Source: JACMLD01 sp047602295 (lineage in GTDB: Bacteria > Bacteroidota > Bacteroidia > Chitinophagales > Chitinophagaceae). Taken from it: DNA of 64,000 bases. Location of the stretch: the NCBI GenBank assembly GCA_047602295.1, contig JASGHP010000001.1, positions 620,001 to 684,000 of the forward strand, read 5' to 3'. The notes under the pieces were generated by a model that made no database searches, was not told the DNA's origin, and was given only the letters and a program-made list of their open reading frames with translations. Each line of letters starts with the position of its first letter. Position 1 is the stretch's first letter. This document shows, one piece after another, positions 17,905 to 26,982 of the stretch. Position numbers and translations under genes: made by a program.

Positions 17905-18552
17905 ATGAAACAAATAGCTCTATTTTCAGTATTGGCTGGTGGCCTGATAGCCGCTTCTGCTTTTACAGTACAAAAAAACAAGGAATCAGTAAAAGATAAT
18001 ACCGTTGCAGCGCCAACCCAGGCTGCTGGCAAATGGGTGTTGGATAAAGTGCACAGCAACGTAAGGTTTTCTGTTGCCCACCTGGTAGTATCTGATGTGG
18101 ATGGAAGTTTTAAATCTTTTGATGGCGGCATGACCAGCAGCAAACCAGATTTTACAGACGCAGCAATAACTTTTACTGTAGATGTAAATTCTATCAATAC
18201 AGACAACGAAAACAGGGATAAACACCTGCAGTCTGATGATTTCTTCAATGCAGCAAAATTTCCGCAAATGAAATTTGTTAGCAAATCTTTCCAATCATTG
18301 GGAAGCAACAAATACAAGCTGACCGGTGATTTAACCATCCGCGACGTAACAAAAACAATTTCTTTTGATGTGACTTATGGCGGCACTGTAACTTCTGCTG
18401 CAATGGGTGGCACACATGCAGGTTTTAAAGCAAAAACCACCATCAACCGTTTTGATTACAATTTAAAATGGAGCGCAGCTACTGAAGCGGGTGGCATGGT
18501 AGTAGGTAAAGACGTAGAAATTACTTTGAACATAGATATGAAAAAAGCGTAA
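17905..18552 (+). CDS. YceI family periplasmic lipid-binding protein
   Basis: YceI proteins are periplasmic lipocalin-like barrels that bind polyisoprenoids or other amphiphiles and are often stress-induced. The 215-residue protein begins with a signal peptide (about 1-19, MKQIALFSVLAGGLIAASA). A short low-complexity linker follows, then the YceI domain. This has WVLDKVHSNVRFSVAHL at its start, HLQSDDFFNAAKFPQMKF in the middle and KTTINRFDYNLKW near the end, all hallmark positions. It is convergent with msrB and shares a terminator. A palindrome at the promoter suggests repression by a dimeric regulator. Confidence 0.93.
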   Translation: MKQIALFSVLAGGLIAASAFTVQKNKESVKDNTVAAPTQAAGKWVLDKVHSNVRFSVAHLVVSDVDGSFKSFDGGMTSSKPDFTDAAITFTVDVNSINTDNENRDKHLQSDDFFNAAKFPQMKFVSKSFQSLGSNKYKLTGDLTIRDVTKTISFDVTYGGTVTSAAMGGTHAGFKAKTTINRFDYNLKWSAATEAGGMVVGKDVEITLNIDMKKA

Positions 18553-18575
18553 GCAAAGCCCATTTTGCACAAAAA

Positions 18576-18611
18576 CAAAGCCCTCCAAAATTTTGAAGGG
18601 CTTTTGTTTTA
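18576..18611. terminator. Bidirectional terminator between yceI and msrB
   Basis: The stem AAAGCCCT/AGGGCTTT holds a further inner CAAAATTTTG palindrome. T runs on either strand suit termination of both convergent genes. Confidence 0.85.
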
Positions 18612-19193
18612 TTATTCACTCTTGTGTTTATCGTTGTATTGCTTTTCTGCGTCTTTAGCTTTTTCAAAATCAAGCACCACACCGTTGATGCAATAACGCA
18701 AACCTGTTGGTGGAGGGCCATCATCAAATACGTGGCCTAAATGAGACTTACACCTGCCGCATTCTACTTCTGTTCTTTTCATACCATAAGAATTATCTGG
18801 CAGGTATATAATACTGCTCTTGCTAATTGGCTGATAGAAACTCGGCCAACCGCAACCACTTTCAAATTTGGTATCGCTTTTAAACAACGGGTTGCCGCAA
18901 ACTGCACAATAGTAAGTGCCTATCTCTTTAGATGTTTCAAAAGGACTGGTCCATGGACGTTCTGTACCTTTTTGCCTGGCGATATTGTAAACGTCTGCAG
19001 GCAAAATCTTTCTCCACTCTTCATCACTCATGTTTACCGGTTTGGTATCCGTTCTTGAGAACACCGGGTTTTTTCTGTTGCTGGTATCCATACTGTTTGT
19101 TTTTTTAGTGTTGTTGGCTGTTTGCGAATAGCTGCACTGTGCAAAAACTGCTGGCAACAGCATTAATAAAAAAAGGCTTTTAAAATTTTTCAT
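18612..19193 (-). CDS. msrB: Peptide-methionine (R)-S-oxide reductase MsrB, exported
   Basis: MsrB reduces the R form of methionine sulfoxide in oxidised proteins. The 193-residue protein has a hydrophobic N-terminus with Cys at about residue 20 (LLPAVFAQCSYSQ), a possible lipobox, so it is probably exported and may be a lipoprotein. The catalytic domain (about 55-190) shows two zinc-binding pairs (CAVC and CGRC), ESGCGWPSF, HVFDDGPPPTG and the resolving and catalytic segment RYCINGVVLDF. All key residues are present. It forms a periplasmic repair enzyme in the same stretch as YceI and is preceded by a -7 element. Confidence 0.95.
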   Translation of the reverse strand: MKNFKSLFLLMLLPAVFAQCSYSQTANNTKKTNSMDTSNRKNPVFSRTDTKPVNMSDEEWRKILPADVYNIARQKGTERPWTSPFETSKEIGTYYCAVCGNPLFKSDTKFESGCGWPSFYQPISKSSIIYLPDNSYGMKRTEVECGRCKSHLGHVFDDGPPPTGLRYCINGVVLDFEKAKDAEKQYNDKHKSE

Positions 19194-19210
19194 ACGCTTA
19201 CTTTATACAA

Positions 19211-19218
19211 CAAATCTA
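19211..19218 (-). promoter_or_regulatory. -7 promoter element of msrB
   Basis: TAGATTTG on the minus strand, 17 bases from the msrB ATG, giving a leader of about 11 bases. Confidence 0.45.
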
Positions 19219-19313
19219 CGGGGCAATGGTTGGGGCGGATTGTCATTGTGCTGACACACAACATGCTTTAACAATTTAGAAAATTTATAAAGAATAGCCT
19301 AATGTGCCGCAGC

Positions 19314-19337
19314 AGGGGCGAAAGATTTTTCGCCCTT
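19314..19337. repeat. GGGCGAAA palindromic repeat, copy 1
   Basis: The arms GGGCGAAA and TTTCGCCC pair perfectly around GATT and extend by a wobble and an A-T pair. The element lies between divergent msrB and adk, so it is not a simple terminator. A degenerate relative occurs at 41775-41794. Confidence 0.65.
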
Positions 19338-19383
19338 ATGTTACCTGTCCAAAATTGTTAACGTATTTCTAAGGCTGTTACTT

Positions 19384-19391
19384 TATATTTG
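19384..19391 (+). promoter_or_regulatory. -7 promoter element of adk
   Basis: TATATTTG, 25 bases before the adk ATG. No clear -33 box. Confidence 0.45.
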
Positions 19392-19416
19392 TCACTCTTC
19401 AAAAGGTTAAGCAACT

Positions 19417-19998
19417 ATGTTCAATTTGATTTTATTTGGCCCTCCGGGAAGTGGAAAAGGTACTCAATCTGAAAAATTAATGGCAAAATATGGCCTTAAA
19501 CACCTGTCTACAGGCGATTTATTGCGCAGTGAAATTGCCAACCAGACTGTTTTAGGACTGGAAGCCAAAAAGCTGATGGACCAGGGCCAGTTGGTGCCCG
19601 ATGAGGTAGTAATTGGCATGATTAAGTCTGCATTGGCCAATAATCCGCAAGCCAAAGGTTTTCTGTTTGATGGCTTTCCACGTACCAAAGCACAATCTGA
19701 AGCCCTGGATGCTTTGCTGAACCAATACAATGCTTCTATCAATGTGGTGCTTGCATTAAAAGTAAGCGAAGAAGAATTGGTAAAAAGATTGCTGAACCGC
19801 GGCCTTACTAGCGGAAGAAGCGATGATACCAAAGAAGAAGTAATCCGCGCCAGGATCACAGAATACCATAACAAAACCTCTGCTGTTGCAGATTACTACC
19901 ATCAATTTGGCAAAGTAGAAATGGTGCAGGGTGAGGGCGGCGTAGATGAAATTTTTGATCTTCTGTCAAAAGCGATTGATAAAAAACAGGCAGCCTGA
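19417..19998 (+). CDS. adk: Adenylate kinase
   Basis: Adk interconverts ATP plus AMP with two ADP in the cytoplasm. The P-loop is ILFGPPGSGKGTQSEKL at the N-terminus, the AMP-binding region includes HLSTGDLLRSEI, and FLFDGFPRTKAQSEAL is the second signature. The Arg-rich catalytic segment follows near residues 127-150. With 193 residues and a very short LID (LNRGLTSGRSDD, no zinc fingers), it is the short form common in Bacteroidota. It is convergent with the downstream PepSY gene across a structured gap. Confidence 0.97.
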   Translation: MFNLILFGPPGSGKGTQSEKLMAKYGLKHLSTGDLLRSEIANQTVLGLEAKKLMDQGQLVPDEVVIGMIKSALANNPQAKGFLFDGFPRTKAQSEALDALLNQYNASINVVLALKVSEEELVKRLLNRGLTSGRSDDTKEEVIRARITEYHNKTSAVADYYHQFGKVEMVQGEGGVDEIFDLLSKAIDKKQAA

Positions 19999-20008
19999 TT
20001 TTTTATTA

Positions 20009-20255
20009 GCCACAGATTAACTGATTACCTCCCCGAAAAGTGGATGCATATTGTTTGCAACCTCAAGTTGTAATGCATTAAATTATTACCTGCCTTACGG
20101 CAAAATTGACACAGATAGCTGGTTTCTTCAAAGTCCCAAAGGGATTAGAATCTGTGTTAATCGTATTTTGCAATTATCTCTATTATGTAATTGGATTCTT
20201 GCCCAATTAATCAACCAGGCAGTTGCTTCAATAACAAAATCTGTGAATCTGCGGC
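20009..20255. repeat. Intergenic inverted word-repeat, locus E
   Basis: The words GCCACAGATTAACTGATT (20009-20026), GACACAGATA (about 20108-20117), GAATCTGTGTTAATC (20148-20162) and AATCTGTGAATCTGCGGC (20238-20255) are variants of one word in opposite orientations. They fill most of the 296-base gap between convergent adk and the PepSY gene. I see no gene here. Confidence 0.55.
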
Positions 20256-20294
20256 ATTTTTTTACTATCTCTTCTAATTGGTCTCAATTCGTAG

Positions 20295-21905
20295 TTATAC
20301 CTGCTTCTTTCTTTTCTGCATTTTTATATACAGCATTATTCCAACGGCCACCATCAGAATTTGTGCAGCTGCCCAAAACATGGTACTAAAATCTTTTATT
20401 GGTTTGCCGGCCCAGGCCATAAACTCATGTTTGTGAAATAATGCAAAGCTGTAACCTTCTGCTAAGTTTTTATCGTTTATGCGTGCTGCTAATTTGCCGC
20501 TGGATGTTTCTATATAAAGGCGTTCATTGCTATTTGATGTGTAAGATATTTTCCAAACAGGCAAACGCTTGTTGATGAAACCATACTCTCCGCCAAACTT
20601 TGTAATAAGCGAACTGCTTTTAATGTTTGTTGCTGGTTGTTTGCTAAACAAACCTGCAAGCGATGCAGCATATTGCGCTTCGCCATTTTGCAATACACTG
20701 TAATCAGTTGCTTTTATATAAAGACAATGGACAGGGTTTGCAGACATTGATTTCATTAAATCCGATCCTTTTGTTTCTACTGTAGTTTGCTGTTTGTTTT
20801 GCAGGAATACCTGCCAATAGGTTTCATTATTGATAGAAACAAAACCAATGTTTGAGATGCTGCTGCCAACTTGTATTAATTGTTGCAAACCACTTATAGT
20901 GAAGACTGCTTCTTCTGCAGAAAAATGATTGTTTGCAAAATATTTAGAAGTATCGTCTGGTGCTAATTTTGAAAAAGCATGATAAGCACCGCTACCGGTA
21001 AACATCAACGTAAAAAGGGCAATGCAAACTGATGTAATGCGATGCAGCTTTCTTGCTTTGATTACTGTGTTGCCATTTGCTTTTTTTGTTTTGGTGGTAA
21101 AGAAAATATACAACCCCATAAGCGTGGTAAGAAAAGCCATTCCTGTTAGCAGCACCATGATATAATATTTGGCATTGCCAAATACATTCATCCATTCCCA
21201 GGTATGAAAAAGCCCGAAGATAGTGTCGAAGAAAGCTCTTTTGTCATCCATGGCAAATGCAAAACGATCACCGGTAGTTTCAACATAAATGCGAATACCA
21301 TCTGCTCTGTCGAAACTTACTTTATAGACCGGCAGCAGGCGATTGATGAATTTGTATTCGCTATTGAAATTATTAAGCAGGAAAACATTTTTGATGCTGC
21401 TGCCTTTTTCATTTAGCAATACAAAAGAAGTAGCTGCATCACAACAATCATGTGCATCCACAGCAGCGCTTATATCTTTTACGGGTGACGTTGCAGCATA
21501 AGTATCATGCTGTTTTATTGGTTGCTCCTGTCCTTCTAAAAATTGTTTAGCGATATAACGTGCATAAAGCATATCTCCATTCGGTAATTTTTTTCCGTTT
21601 AGAGTGCTTAAGTAAACCGGGTTTTCATTTACCTTTTGTTGCACCTGGTAAAACCAATTGGTATCTATATGTACCAGTCGTGCATTATGAAAGAATGAGA
21701 TGCTGTTTTTTTGCAGCGCACCTTTCATTGATATGCGGAGCTTATTGCTATCAATCTGCCAGGGCGATAAAGATTGCGTAGCCACTTTTGGTCTTATGTT
21801 GGTCATAATAGGATGCATAAAACCACTTGCCGCCCATAATATTACCGGCAATGCAATTATCAAACTGCAGGTGCGGTGCCATTTATAAATATTTCTGCGG
21901 AGCAT
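20295..21905 (-). CDS. PepSY-associated membrane protein with internal duplication
   Basis: A 536-residue membrane protein. I start at the ATG at 21905 (MLRRNIYKWHR); an upstream start would read through the TonB gene's end. It has four main transmembrane helices, and two halves repeat the same order. Each half has an entry K-W/L-HR helix, a periplasmic PepSY-like domain, then FINxxLPVxK..., xxLFHxxE(W/F)M and an exit helix. Compare FINRLLPVYKVSF and FINKRLPVWKISY, or GLFHTWEWM and ALFHKHEFM. Repeated membrane-edge His residues could bind heme or metal. The first periplasmic region has a DAHDCCDAA insert. Such proteins usually accompany TonB receptors for metal chelates, acting in reduction or inner-membrane handling. 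It is the last gene of that operon, 31 bases downstream of the receptor. Confidence 0.85.
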   Translation of the reverse strand: MLRRNIYKWHRTCSLIIALPVILWAASGFMHPIMTNIRPKVATQSLSPWQIDSNKLRISMKGALQKNSISFFHNARLVHIDTNWFYQVQQKVNENPVYLSTLNGKKLPNGDMLYARYIAKQFLEGQEQPIKQHDTYAATSPVKDISAAVDAHDCCDAATSFVLLNEKGSSIKNVFLLNNFNSEYKFINRLLPVYKVSFDRADGIRIYVETTGDRFAFAMDDKRAFFDTIFGLFHTWEWMNVFGNAKYYIMVLLTGMAFLTTLMGLYIFFTTKTKKANGNTVIKARKLHRITSVCIALFTLMFTGSGAYHAFSKLAPDDTSKYFANNHFSAEEAVFTISGLQQLIQVGSSISNIGFVSINNETYWQVFLQNKQQTTVETKGSDLMKSMSANPVHCLYIKATDYSVLQNGEAQYAASLAGLFSKQPATNIKSSSLITKFGGEYGFINKRLPVWKISYTSNSNERLYIETSSGKLAARINDKNLAEGYSFALFHKHEFMAWAGKPIKDFSTMFWAAAQILMVAVGIMLYIKMQKRKKQV

Positions 21906-21936
21906 ATTGTGTTGTTGAACAATAAAAAAATAAAAG

Positions 21937-24210
21937 CTATTTGCCCAAATGAACAGAGAAGCCAAGCGTAAACTCTCTGGGATCTCCCAAACTGTAGGTA
22001 TAACCATAAGTTGATTTGCTGGCCAGCACTGCATAGTAGTGATCAAGAATATTCAATGCATTTATCCATGTTTCAAACCTGCCAAACGTATAACCTGCTC
22101 TTGCATTGAATGTTTCAAAGCCGGGGTATTTTGCAGTGTTTGCATTGTCCATGAAATAGCTTCCCTGGTGTTGCCATTCTATACCCATTCTAAAACCTTT
22201 TAACCAATTGGGTTTATACTGCAATTCTGTATTAGCAATAAAATGCGGTGCAGCGGCCATCTGATGTCCGCTATAATCGACTCCTTTTTCTATGTCTTGT
22301 ATAAAAGTATGATTGGCGTTGGTAGCGCTTACACGAAACATCCATTGAGAAGTTGGTTTGTATGTAACACCATACTCAATACCTATATGCCTTGTTTTTC
22401 CCGCGTTCTGATTTTGATAAGAGCCATCATCCAGGCGAACAGAAATGATTTCATTTTTTCCATTCATTAAATAGAAACTATAATCTGCATAGAGTTTGTT
22501 TTTAACCAGCGATAGCCATCCACCAATTTCATAGTTATAAAAATTCTGCGGTTGCAGGTAAGGCACTTTTACACTGTTAAACAATTCTGTTACCTGTGGC
22601 GGAACATAACCTTCGCTATAGTTTGCATAGAAACCAAGCTGTTTGTAATTATAAGTAAGACCAAGCTTAGGTGTAAAGCGGGTGAAATCTTTAATGGTAG
22701 AAGGTGCCCCGGTAGAAGCGGATGCTGGCAAATGATTGTTGAAGTTGAAATGATAATAATCGTAGCGTACAGCTATAACTGCTTTTAATCTTTTAAGCGG
22801 AGAAAATTCATAATTAAGATAAGAAGCATAGTTGTTGATGCCGGTGCTGTAATTGCTTAACAGTGAATCTGTGCTATTGTAAGAAACATAGCGGCCTTTG
22901 CTATCTCGTTGAATTTTTATGTAGTTAGCAACATAGGTAGAGGGGCTGATGTCTACACTAACACCACCAGAGAGGCGACTATTCATCCAACTTATTTTTT
23001 GTGTATGCTGTGCCAATAAAATGTAACTATTGAAAGAGCTGTTATTTAGTTGACCATTTGCCAATGATGCATTTGTAAAATTGTTGGTGACGTAGTAAGA
23101 AGGGTTTTGCTTTACTGAATTGTTTCTGTATGCAATGCTAACCTGCGTCTGGCTGTTATTGTTCCATTGCTGATTCAATTGAGATCGGATACGCAATGCA
23201 GTTGTCTTACGATAATTAAAAGTATACAGCGTACTATAGTTTCTATTATTGAAATGTACACTGTCCAAACTGCCGCCACCCATGTCGCTGTAATAATCAA
23301 CATAAGTAATGCTATTAATGAGAGAAGTCTTATCGGAAATTTTATTATCGTTCCTGAGTGTAATAGCTGTTTTATGAAAATTGGTAGCATCAACAGGGCC
23401 ATTGTTCCTGTTAGCGTAATAACCGCTTAGCAGAAAGCCGGATTTTCCAAACGTGTTGCCTGCTTGTATATCGGTTCTTTTGTAGCCGTTGTTGCTTGCC
23501 TGCAAACTAATGGTTGCTTCGGCTACTGCAGGCGATGCTTGTGTGATGATATTGACTGCACCACCAATTGCTTCTGCACCATATTGCGATGAAGCAGGTC
23601 CTTTGATGATTTCTATCTGCTTCATGGCTGCCATATTCATTTCCAACATCGCATTGTGGTTGTAGATGCCTGTAGTGCGAATGGGCAATCCATCTTCCAG
23701 GTACAAAAACATACTGCGTGTAGTCATGGGTTGACGAATACTCATTTCATGTTGTTCGTTGCCCAGGTTTACCATAAATACGCCGCTTACTTTGTTTACC
23801 AGGTAGTCTAAGCGATTTGCTTTTGTGTCTGCTATTGTTTGCTGACTGATAGTATTAATAGCCACGGGAACTTCTGTTCTTTTTTGAAATATCCTGCTGG
23901 CGCTAACAACTACTTGTTGCAATTCTTTACCTGTTGCTTCGAGGCTGATTGCATTAAGCGTTTTATTGCTTGCAATTATTTCTTTTTGCTGATAATTACT
24001 AAAACTTACTATAATAGATGAATCGTTGCTGGTTAGTGAGAAATTGCCATTGATGTCTGAACTAGCTCCGTGATTGTGTTTATCTGTTATGGTGGCGCCC
24101 TGCAATGGTTCCTTGCTGCGGGCATCAAAAATTTTTCCCTTTATGATGTGTTGCGATTGTGCTGTGTATGCGCATAACATAGCCAGCAGCGCAATTATAA
24201 TTGGCTTCAT
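21937..24210 (-). CDS. TonB-dependent outer-membrane receptor, siderophore or metal type
   Basis: This 757-residue outer-membrane receptor has a signal peptide (1-19). A CarboxypepD_reg-like domain (about 20-95) starts with IIKGKIFDARSKEPLQGATI. The plug (about 100-225) has QVVVSASRIFQKRTEVPVAI and IEIIKGPASSQYGAEAIGG. The rest is a 22-strand barrel ending with FTLGFSVHLGK. Lengths and the lack of a neighbouring SusD argue for siderophore, vitamin or metal-complex import rather than polysaccharide. A Cys-rich small exported protein lies upstream and a duplicated PepSY protein downstream, forming a three-gene metal-uptake-like operon. The cargo cannot be named from sequence. Confidence 0.92.
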   Translation of the reverse strand: MKPIIIALLAMLCAYTAQSQHIIKGKIFDARSKEPLQGATITDKHNHGASSDINGNFSLTSNDSSIIVSFSNYQQKEIIASNKTLNAISLEATGKELQQVVVSASRIFQKRTEVPVAINTISQQTIADTKANRLDYLVNKVSGVFMVNLGNEQHEMSIRQPMTTRSMFLYLEDGLPIRTTGIYNHNAMLEMNMAAMKQIEIIKGPASSQYGAEAIGGAVNIITQASPAVAEATISLQASNNGYKRTDIQAGNTFGKSGFLLSGYYANRNNGPVDATNFHKTAITLRNDNKISDKTSLINSITYVDYYSDMGGGSLDSVHFNNRNYSTLYTFNYRKTTALRIRSQLNQQWNNNSQTQVSIAYRNNSVKQNPSYYVTNNFTNASLANGQLNNSSFNSYILLAQHTQKISWMNSRLSGGVSVDISPSTYVANYIKIQRDSKGRYVSYNSTDSLLSNYSTGINNYASYLNYEFSPLKRLKAVIAVRYDYYHFNFNNHLPASASTGAPSTIKDFTRFTPKLGLTYNYKQLGFYANYSEGYVPPQVTELFNSVKVPYLQPQNFYNYEIGGWLSLVKNKLYADYSFYLMNGKNEIISVRLDDGSYQNQNAGKTRHIGIEYGVTYKPTSQWMFRVSATNANHTFIQDIEKGVDYSGHQMAAAPHFIANTELQYKPNWLKGFRMGIEWQHQGSYFMDNANTAKYPGFETFNARAGYTFGRFETWINALNILDHYYAVLASKSTYGYTYSLGDPREFTLGFSVHLGK

Positions 24211-24324
24211 GTTGTTTGGTTGAAGTTGAAATGTGTGTATGACAATAACATGTTGAATAGCCGCAAAAGATCAACAGCGATACATTGGCTGAAGTGTGCG
24301 ACGGTGCAACAATAACAAACCCAT

Positions 24325-24342
24325 GTTACTGTTGTCAGTAAC
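24325..24342. promoter_or_regulatory. Inverted repeat upstream of the TonB receptor
   Basis: GTTACTG TTGT CAGTAAC, seven-base perfect arms, lies between the small Cys-rich gene and the receptor, 115 bases before the receptor's ATG. The flank has no terminator-like T run on the minus strand, so an operator or an intercistronic RNA structure is likelier. Confidence 0.4.
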
Positions 24343-24389
24343 AAAAAATAGCTAAGCTTATAACATGATTATTGCAATAAGAAAGGAAA

Positions 24390-24761
24390 TCAACCAATGG
24401 AAGGCGGGCGCAATAGCGAATAGCTTCTGTCTACAGTTGCTTTTACTATGAAATGAGTGCTAACGTGGAGAGTTATAATTTTTATACCGACTGGCATCTT
24501 GCAGAAAGCATTGGCAGGTTGCACTTCATTTTTATTTTCTGCTTTTCTTTCCAGGTTGTCCTGGTCATCTTTTTCCTGCTGATCAAGCTTTTTCATCATC
24601 TGGCATTTGCCATTGCAATGCATTTCTTTTCGGGCCTTGTTAATACAGTCCTTAGCGTATGCAGTGGTATTAGCATAGTAATCAAGCACAATAACAGTTC
24701 GGCAAAAAGTACTGGCTGTAAAAGCCAATATCAATACTGCTGCTGTTAATTGTTTCAACAT
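24390..24761 (-). CDS. Small exported Cys-rich protein, first gene of the TonB operon
   Basis: 123 residues starting at ATG 24761 (MLKQLTAAVLILAFTASTFC); a start four residues upstream at 24773 is equally possible. A signal peptide is followed by DYYANTTAYAKDCINKARK and the motif CNGKCQMMKK (CxGKCxMxK), then a charged Glu/Lys/Asn stretch and a Cys in NAFCKMPVG. Met and Cys near each other suit binding of copper or another soft metal, but this is inference. Such short proteins recur near Bacteroidota TonB receptors. It precedes the receptor by 179 bases on the same strand and carries its own -7 element. Confidence 0.7.
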   Translation of the reverse strand: MLKQLTAAVLILAFTASTFCRTVIVLDYYANTTAYAKDCINKARKEMHCNGKCQMMKKLDQQEKDDQDNLERKAENKNEVQPANAFCKMPVGIKIITLHVSTHFIVKATVDRSYSLLRPPSIG

Positions 24762-24790
24762 AATTCTTTGCACTTGAAGTGTTGGAGCCG

Positions 24791-24798
24791 CAAAAGTA
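24791..24798 (-). promoter_or_regulatory. -7 promoter element of the Cys-rich/TonB/PepSY operon
   Basis: TACTTTTG on the minus strand, 29 bases before the ATG at 24761. No -33 box stands at the expected distance, which is compatible with a regulated promoter. Confidence 0.45.
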
Positions 24799-24876
24799 GT
24801 ACAGCTTTTATAAAGATCGACTGATTGTTTACTTTTCTTTTCAATTAATTTTAGTGTGCATTTAAAAGCCAGCCAT

Positions 24877-26925
24877 ATGAATAAACTTCAAAATTTTGTA
24901 ACAGGCCATTGGATAACCGGTGATGGTGAAGGCCAGCTATTATATAATGCCGTTAATGGTAACCTTATTGCAAATGCCACAACCAAAGGAATAGATTTTG
25001 AAGCGATGCTTCATTACGGAAGAGAGAAAGGAAATCCTGCTTTGCGTAAAATGAGTTTTCATGAAAGAGGGGGAATGTTGCGTGCTTTGGCCTTTCATCT
25101 AATGGAGCATAAAGAAAAGTTTTATACAGTCAGTTATCAAACCGGCGCTACCAAAGCAGATAGCTGGATAGATATTGAAGGTGGCATTGGTAATTTATTT
25201 GCAAATGCTTCATTGCGCAGAAAATTTCCCGATGAGTTTTATTGCCTGGATGGTGAACCACATAACCTTAGCAAGGCGAATACTTTTATGGCACAACATA
25301 TATTGGTGCCGAAAGAAGGAGTAGCTGTACATATCAACGCATTTAATTTTCCTGTGTGGGGCATGCTGGAAAAAATTGCCGTGAATTTATTGGCTGGCAT
25401 GCCGGCTATTGTAAAGCCAGCTACTATTACTTCTTATTTAACGGAGGCTGTAGTAAAAGAAATTATCAGCAGTGGGATTTTACCAGCCGGCGCATTGCAA
25501 CTCATTTGCGGAAGTGCTGGTGATTTATTAAATCATGTAGGTGCACAAGATGTAGTTACGTTTACCGGTTCTGCCACAACTGGTTTATTACTGAAGTCTA
25601 ACCAAAACATACTCCAACAAAACGTGCCATTTACAATGGAAGCTGATTCATTGAACTGCATTGTCTTGGGTGAAGATGTAATGCCTGGTCAGGCAGAGTG
25701 GGATATTTTTATAAAGGAAGTAAGAAAAGAAATAACAGTAAAGGCGGGGCAGAAATGTACAGCTATCCGAAGAATATTTGTGCCCGAAAATAAAATGGAA
25801 GACGTATCCAAAGCATTGTCTGCCGCATTGACACAAACTGTTATTGGGAATCCATTACATGAGAAAGTAAGAATGGGGGCATTGGCAGGGCAATCGCAAA
25901 GAGATGAAGTGAAAGCGCAAGTGCAGAAGTTATTAGCATCCAGTCAACTTGTTTACGGCAGTTTAGATAGTGTTGAACTTACCGATGCAGATGCTGTCAA
26001 TGGCGCATTCATCAGCCCTTTATTATTATTGAATGAACAACCTTTTGCTACGGAAGAATCGCACAGCATAGAAGCATTTGGTCCCGTAAGTACATTAATG
26101 CCATACAAGAATATGGATGATGCCATTGCCCTCAGCAAAAAAGGGGAAGGTTCTTTATGTTCAACTATAGTAACTGCCAATAATAATCTTGCACGCCAAT
26201 ACGTGCTGGGTGCAGCAACACATCATGGAAGAATTTTAGTGTTGAACAAAGATTGCGCAGCGGAAAGCACCGGGCACGGATCGCCTCTTCCTTTATTGGT
26301 GCATGGTGGCCCTGGCAGGGCAGGTGGCGGAGAAGAAATGGGTGGCATACGTGGCGTAAAACATTATATGCAAAGAGTGGCAGTGCAGGGCTCGCCAACT
26401 ATGCTAACGGCTATCACGCATGTTTACCAGCCTTATGCAAAAGGAAATGCATCTGAAGTTCATCCTTTTAAAAAATATTTCGAAGAATTAGAAATAGGCG
26501 ATCAAATCATTACAGAAAAAAGAACAATCAGCAGCAAGGATATTGATGCTTTTGCAACATTAAGCGGTGATCATTTTTATGCGCATAGAATTAATACAGA
26601 CTTTGCAGGTACTATGTTTGAAAAGCAAGTAGCGCATGGCTATTTTATTTTAAGTGCTGCCGCAGGATTGTTTGTAGATGGAAGCGATAAAGGTCCGGTG
26701 CTGTTAAACTACGGCATTGATGAATTGAGGTTTACTAAACCTGTATATCCCGGCACGGAAGTATATGTGCGTTTCACTTGTAAAGAAAAGTTGCCACAAG
26801 ACACAAAAGATGAAAACGATATACCTAAGGGAATTGTAAAATGGTATGTTGAGATTTTAGATGAAGGAGATGAACTTGCAGGCGTTGCTACTATCTTAAC
26901 AATGGTGAGAAAAAGTGAAAAGTAA
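24877..26925 (+). CDS. paaZ: Bifunctional aldehyde dehydrogenase/enoyl-CoA hydratase PaaZ
   Basis: PaaZ opens the oxepin-CoA ring in aerobic phenylacetate degradation and oxidises the resulting semialdehyde. The 682-residue protein (ATG 24877; the upstream GTG at 24856 is weaker) has an aldehyde dehydrogenase domain (about 1-515). Its catalytic Cys lies in KAGQKCTAIRR and its Glu in FTMEADSLNC. A MaoC-type hydratase domain (about 540-680) starts FEELEIGDQIITEKRTI and includes FATLSGDHFYAH. No other paa gene lies in the window, so the partner genes must be elsewhere or this copy is an orphan with another substrate. RNase HII follows 57 bases downstream. Confidence 0.9.
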   Translation: MNKLQNFVTGHWITGDGEGQLLYNAVNGNLIANATTKGIDFEAMLHYGREKGNPALRKMSFHERGGMLRALAFHLMEHKEKFYTVSYQTGATKADSWIDIEGGIGNLFANASLRRKFPDEFYCLDGEPHNLSKANTFMAQHILVPKEGVAVHINAFNFPVWGMLEKIAVNLLAGMPAIVKPATITSYLTEAVVKEIISSGILPAGALQLICGSAGDLLNHVGAQDVVTFTGSATTGLLLKSNQNILQQNVPFTMEADSLNCIVLGEDVMPGQAEWDIFIKEVRKEITVKAGQKCTAIRRIFVPENKMEDVSKALSAALTQTVIGNPLHEKVRMGALAGQSQRDEVKAQVQKLLASSQLVYGSLDSVELTDADAVNGAFISPLLLLNEQPFATEESHSIEAFGPVSTLMPYKNMDDAIALSKKGEGSLCSTIVTANNNLARQYVLGAATHHGRILVLNKDCAAESTGHGSPLPLLVHGGPGRAGGGEEMGGIRGVKHYMQRVAVQGSPTMLTAITHVYQPYAKGNASEVHPFKKYFEELEIGDQIITEKRTISSKDIDAFATLSGDHFYAHRINTDFAGTMFEKQVAHGYFILSAAAGLFVDGSDKGPVLLNYGIDELRFTKPVYPGTEVYVRFTCKEKLPQDTKDENDIPKGIVKWYVEILDEGDELAGVATILTMVRKSEK

Positions 26926-26982
26926 AAGTGCAGGATTTAAAACCAGCTTGCTTAATTTTGGGTTTGATAAAAAAACTTCAGT

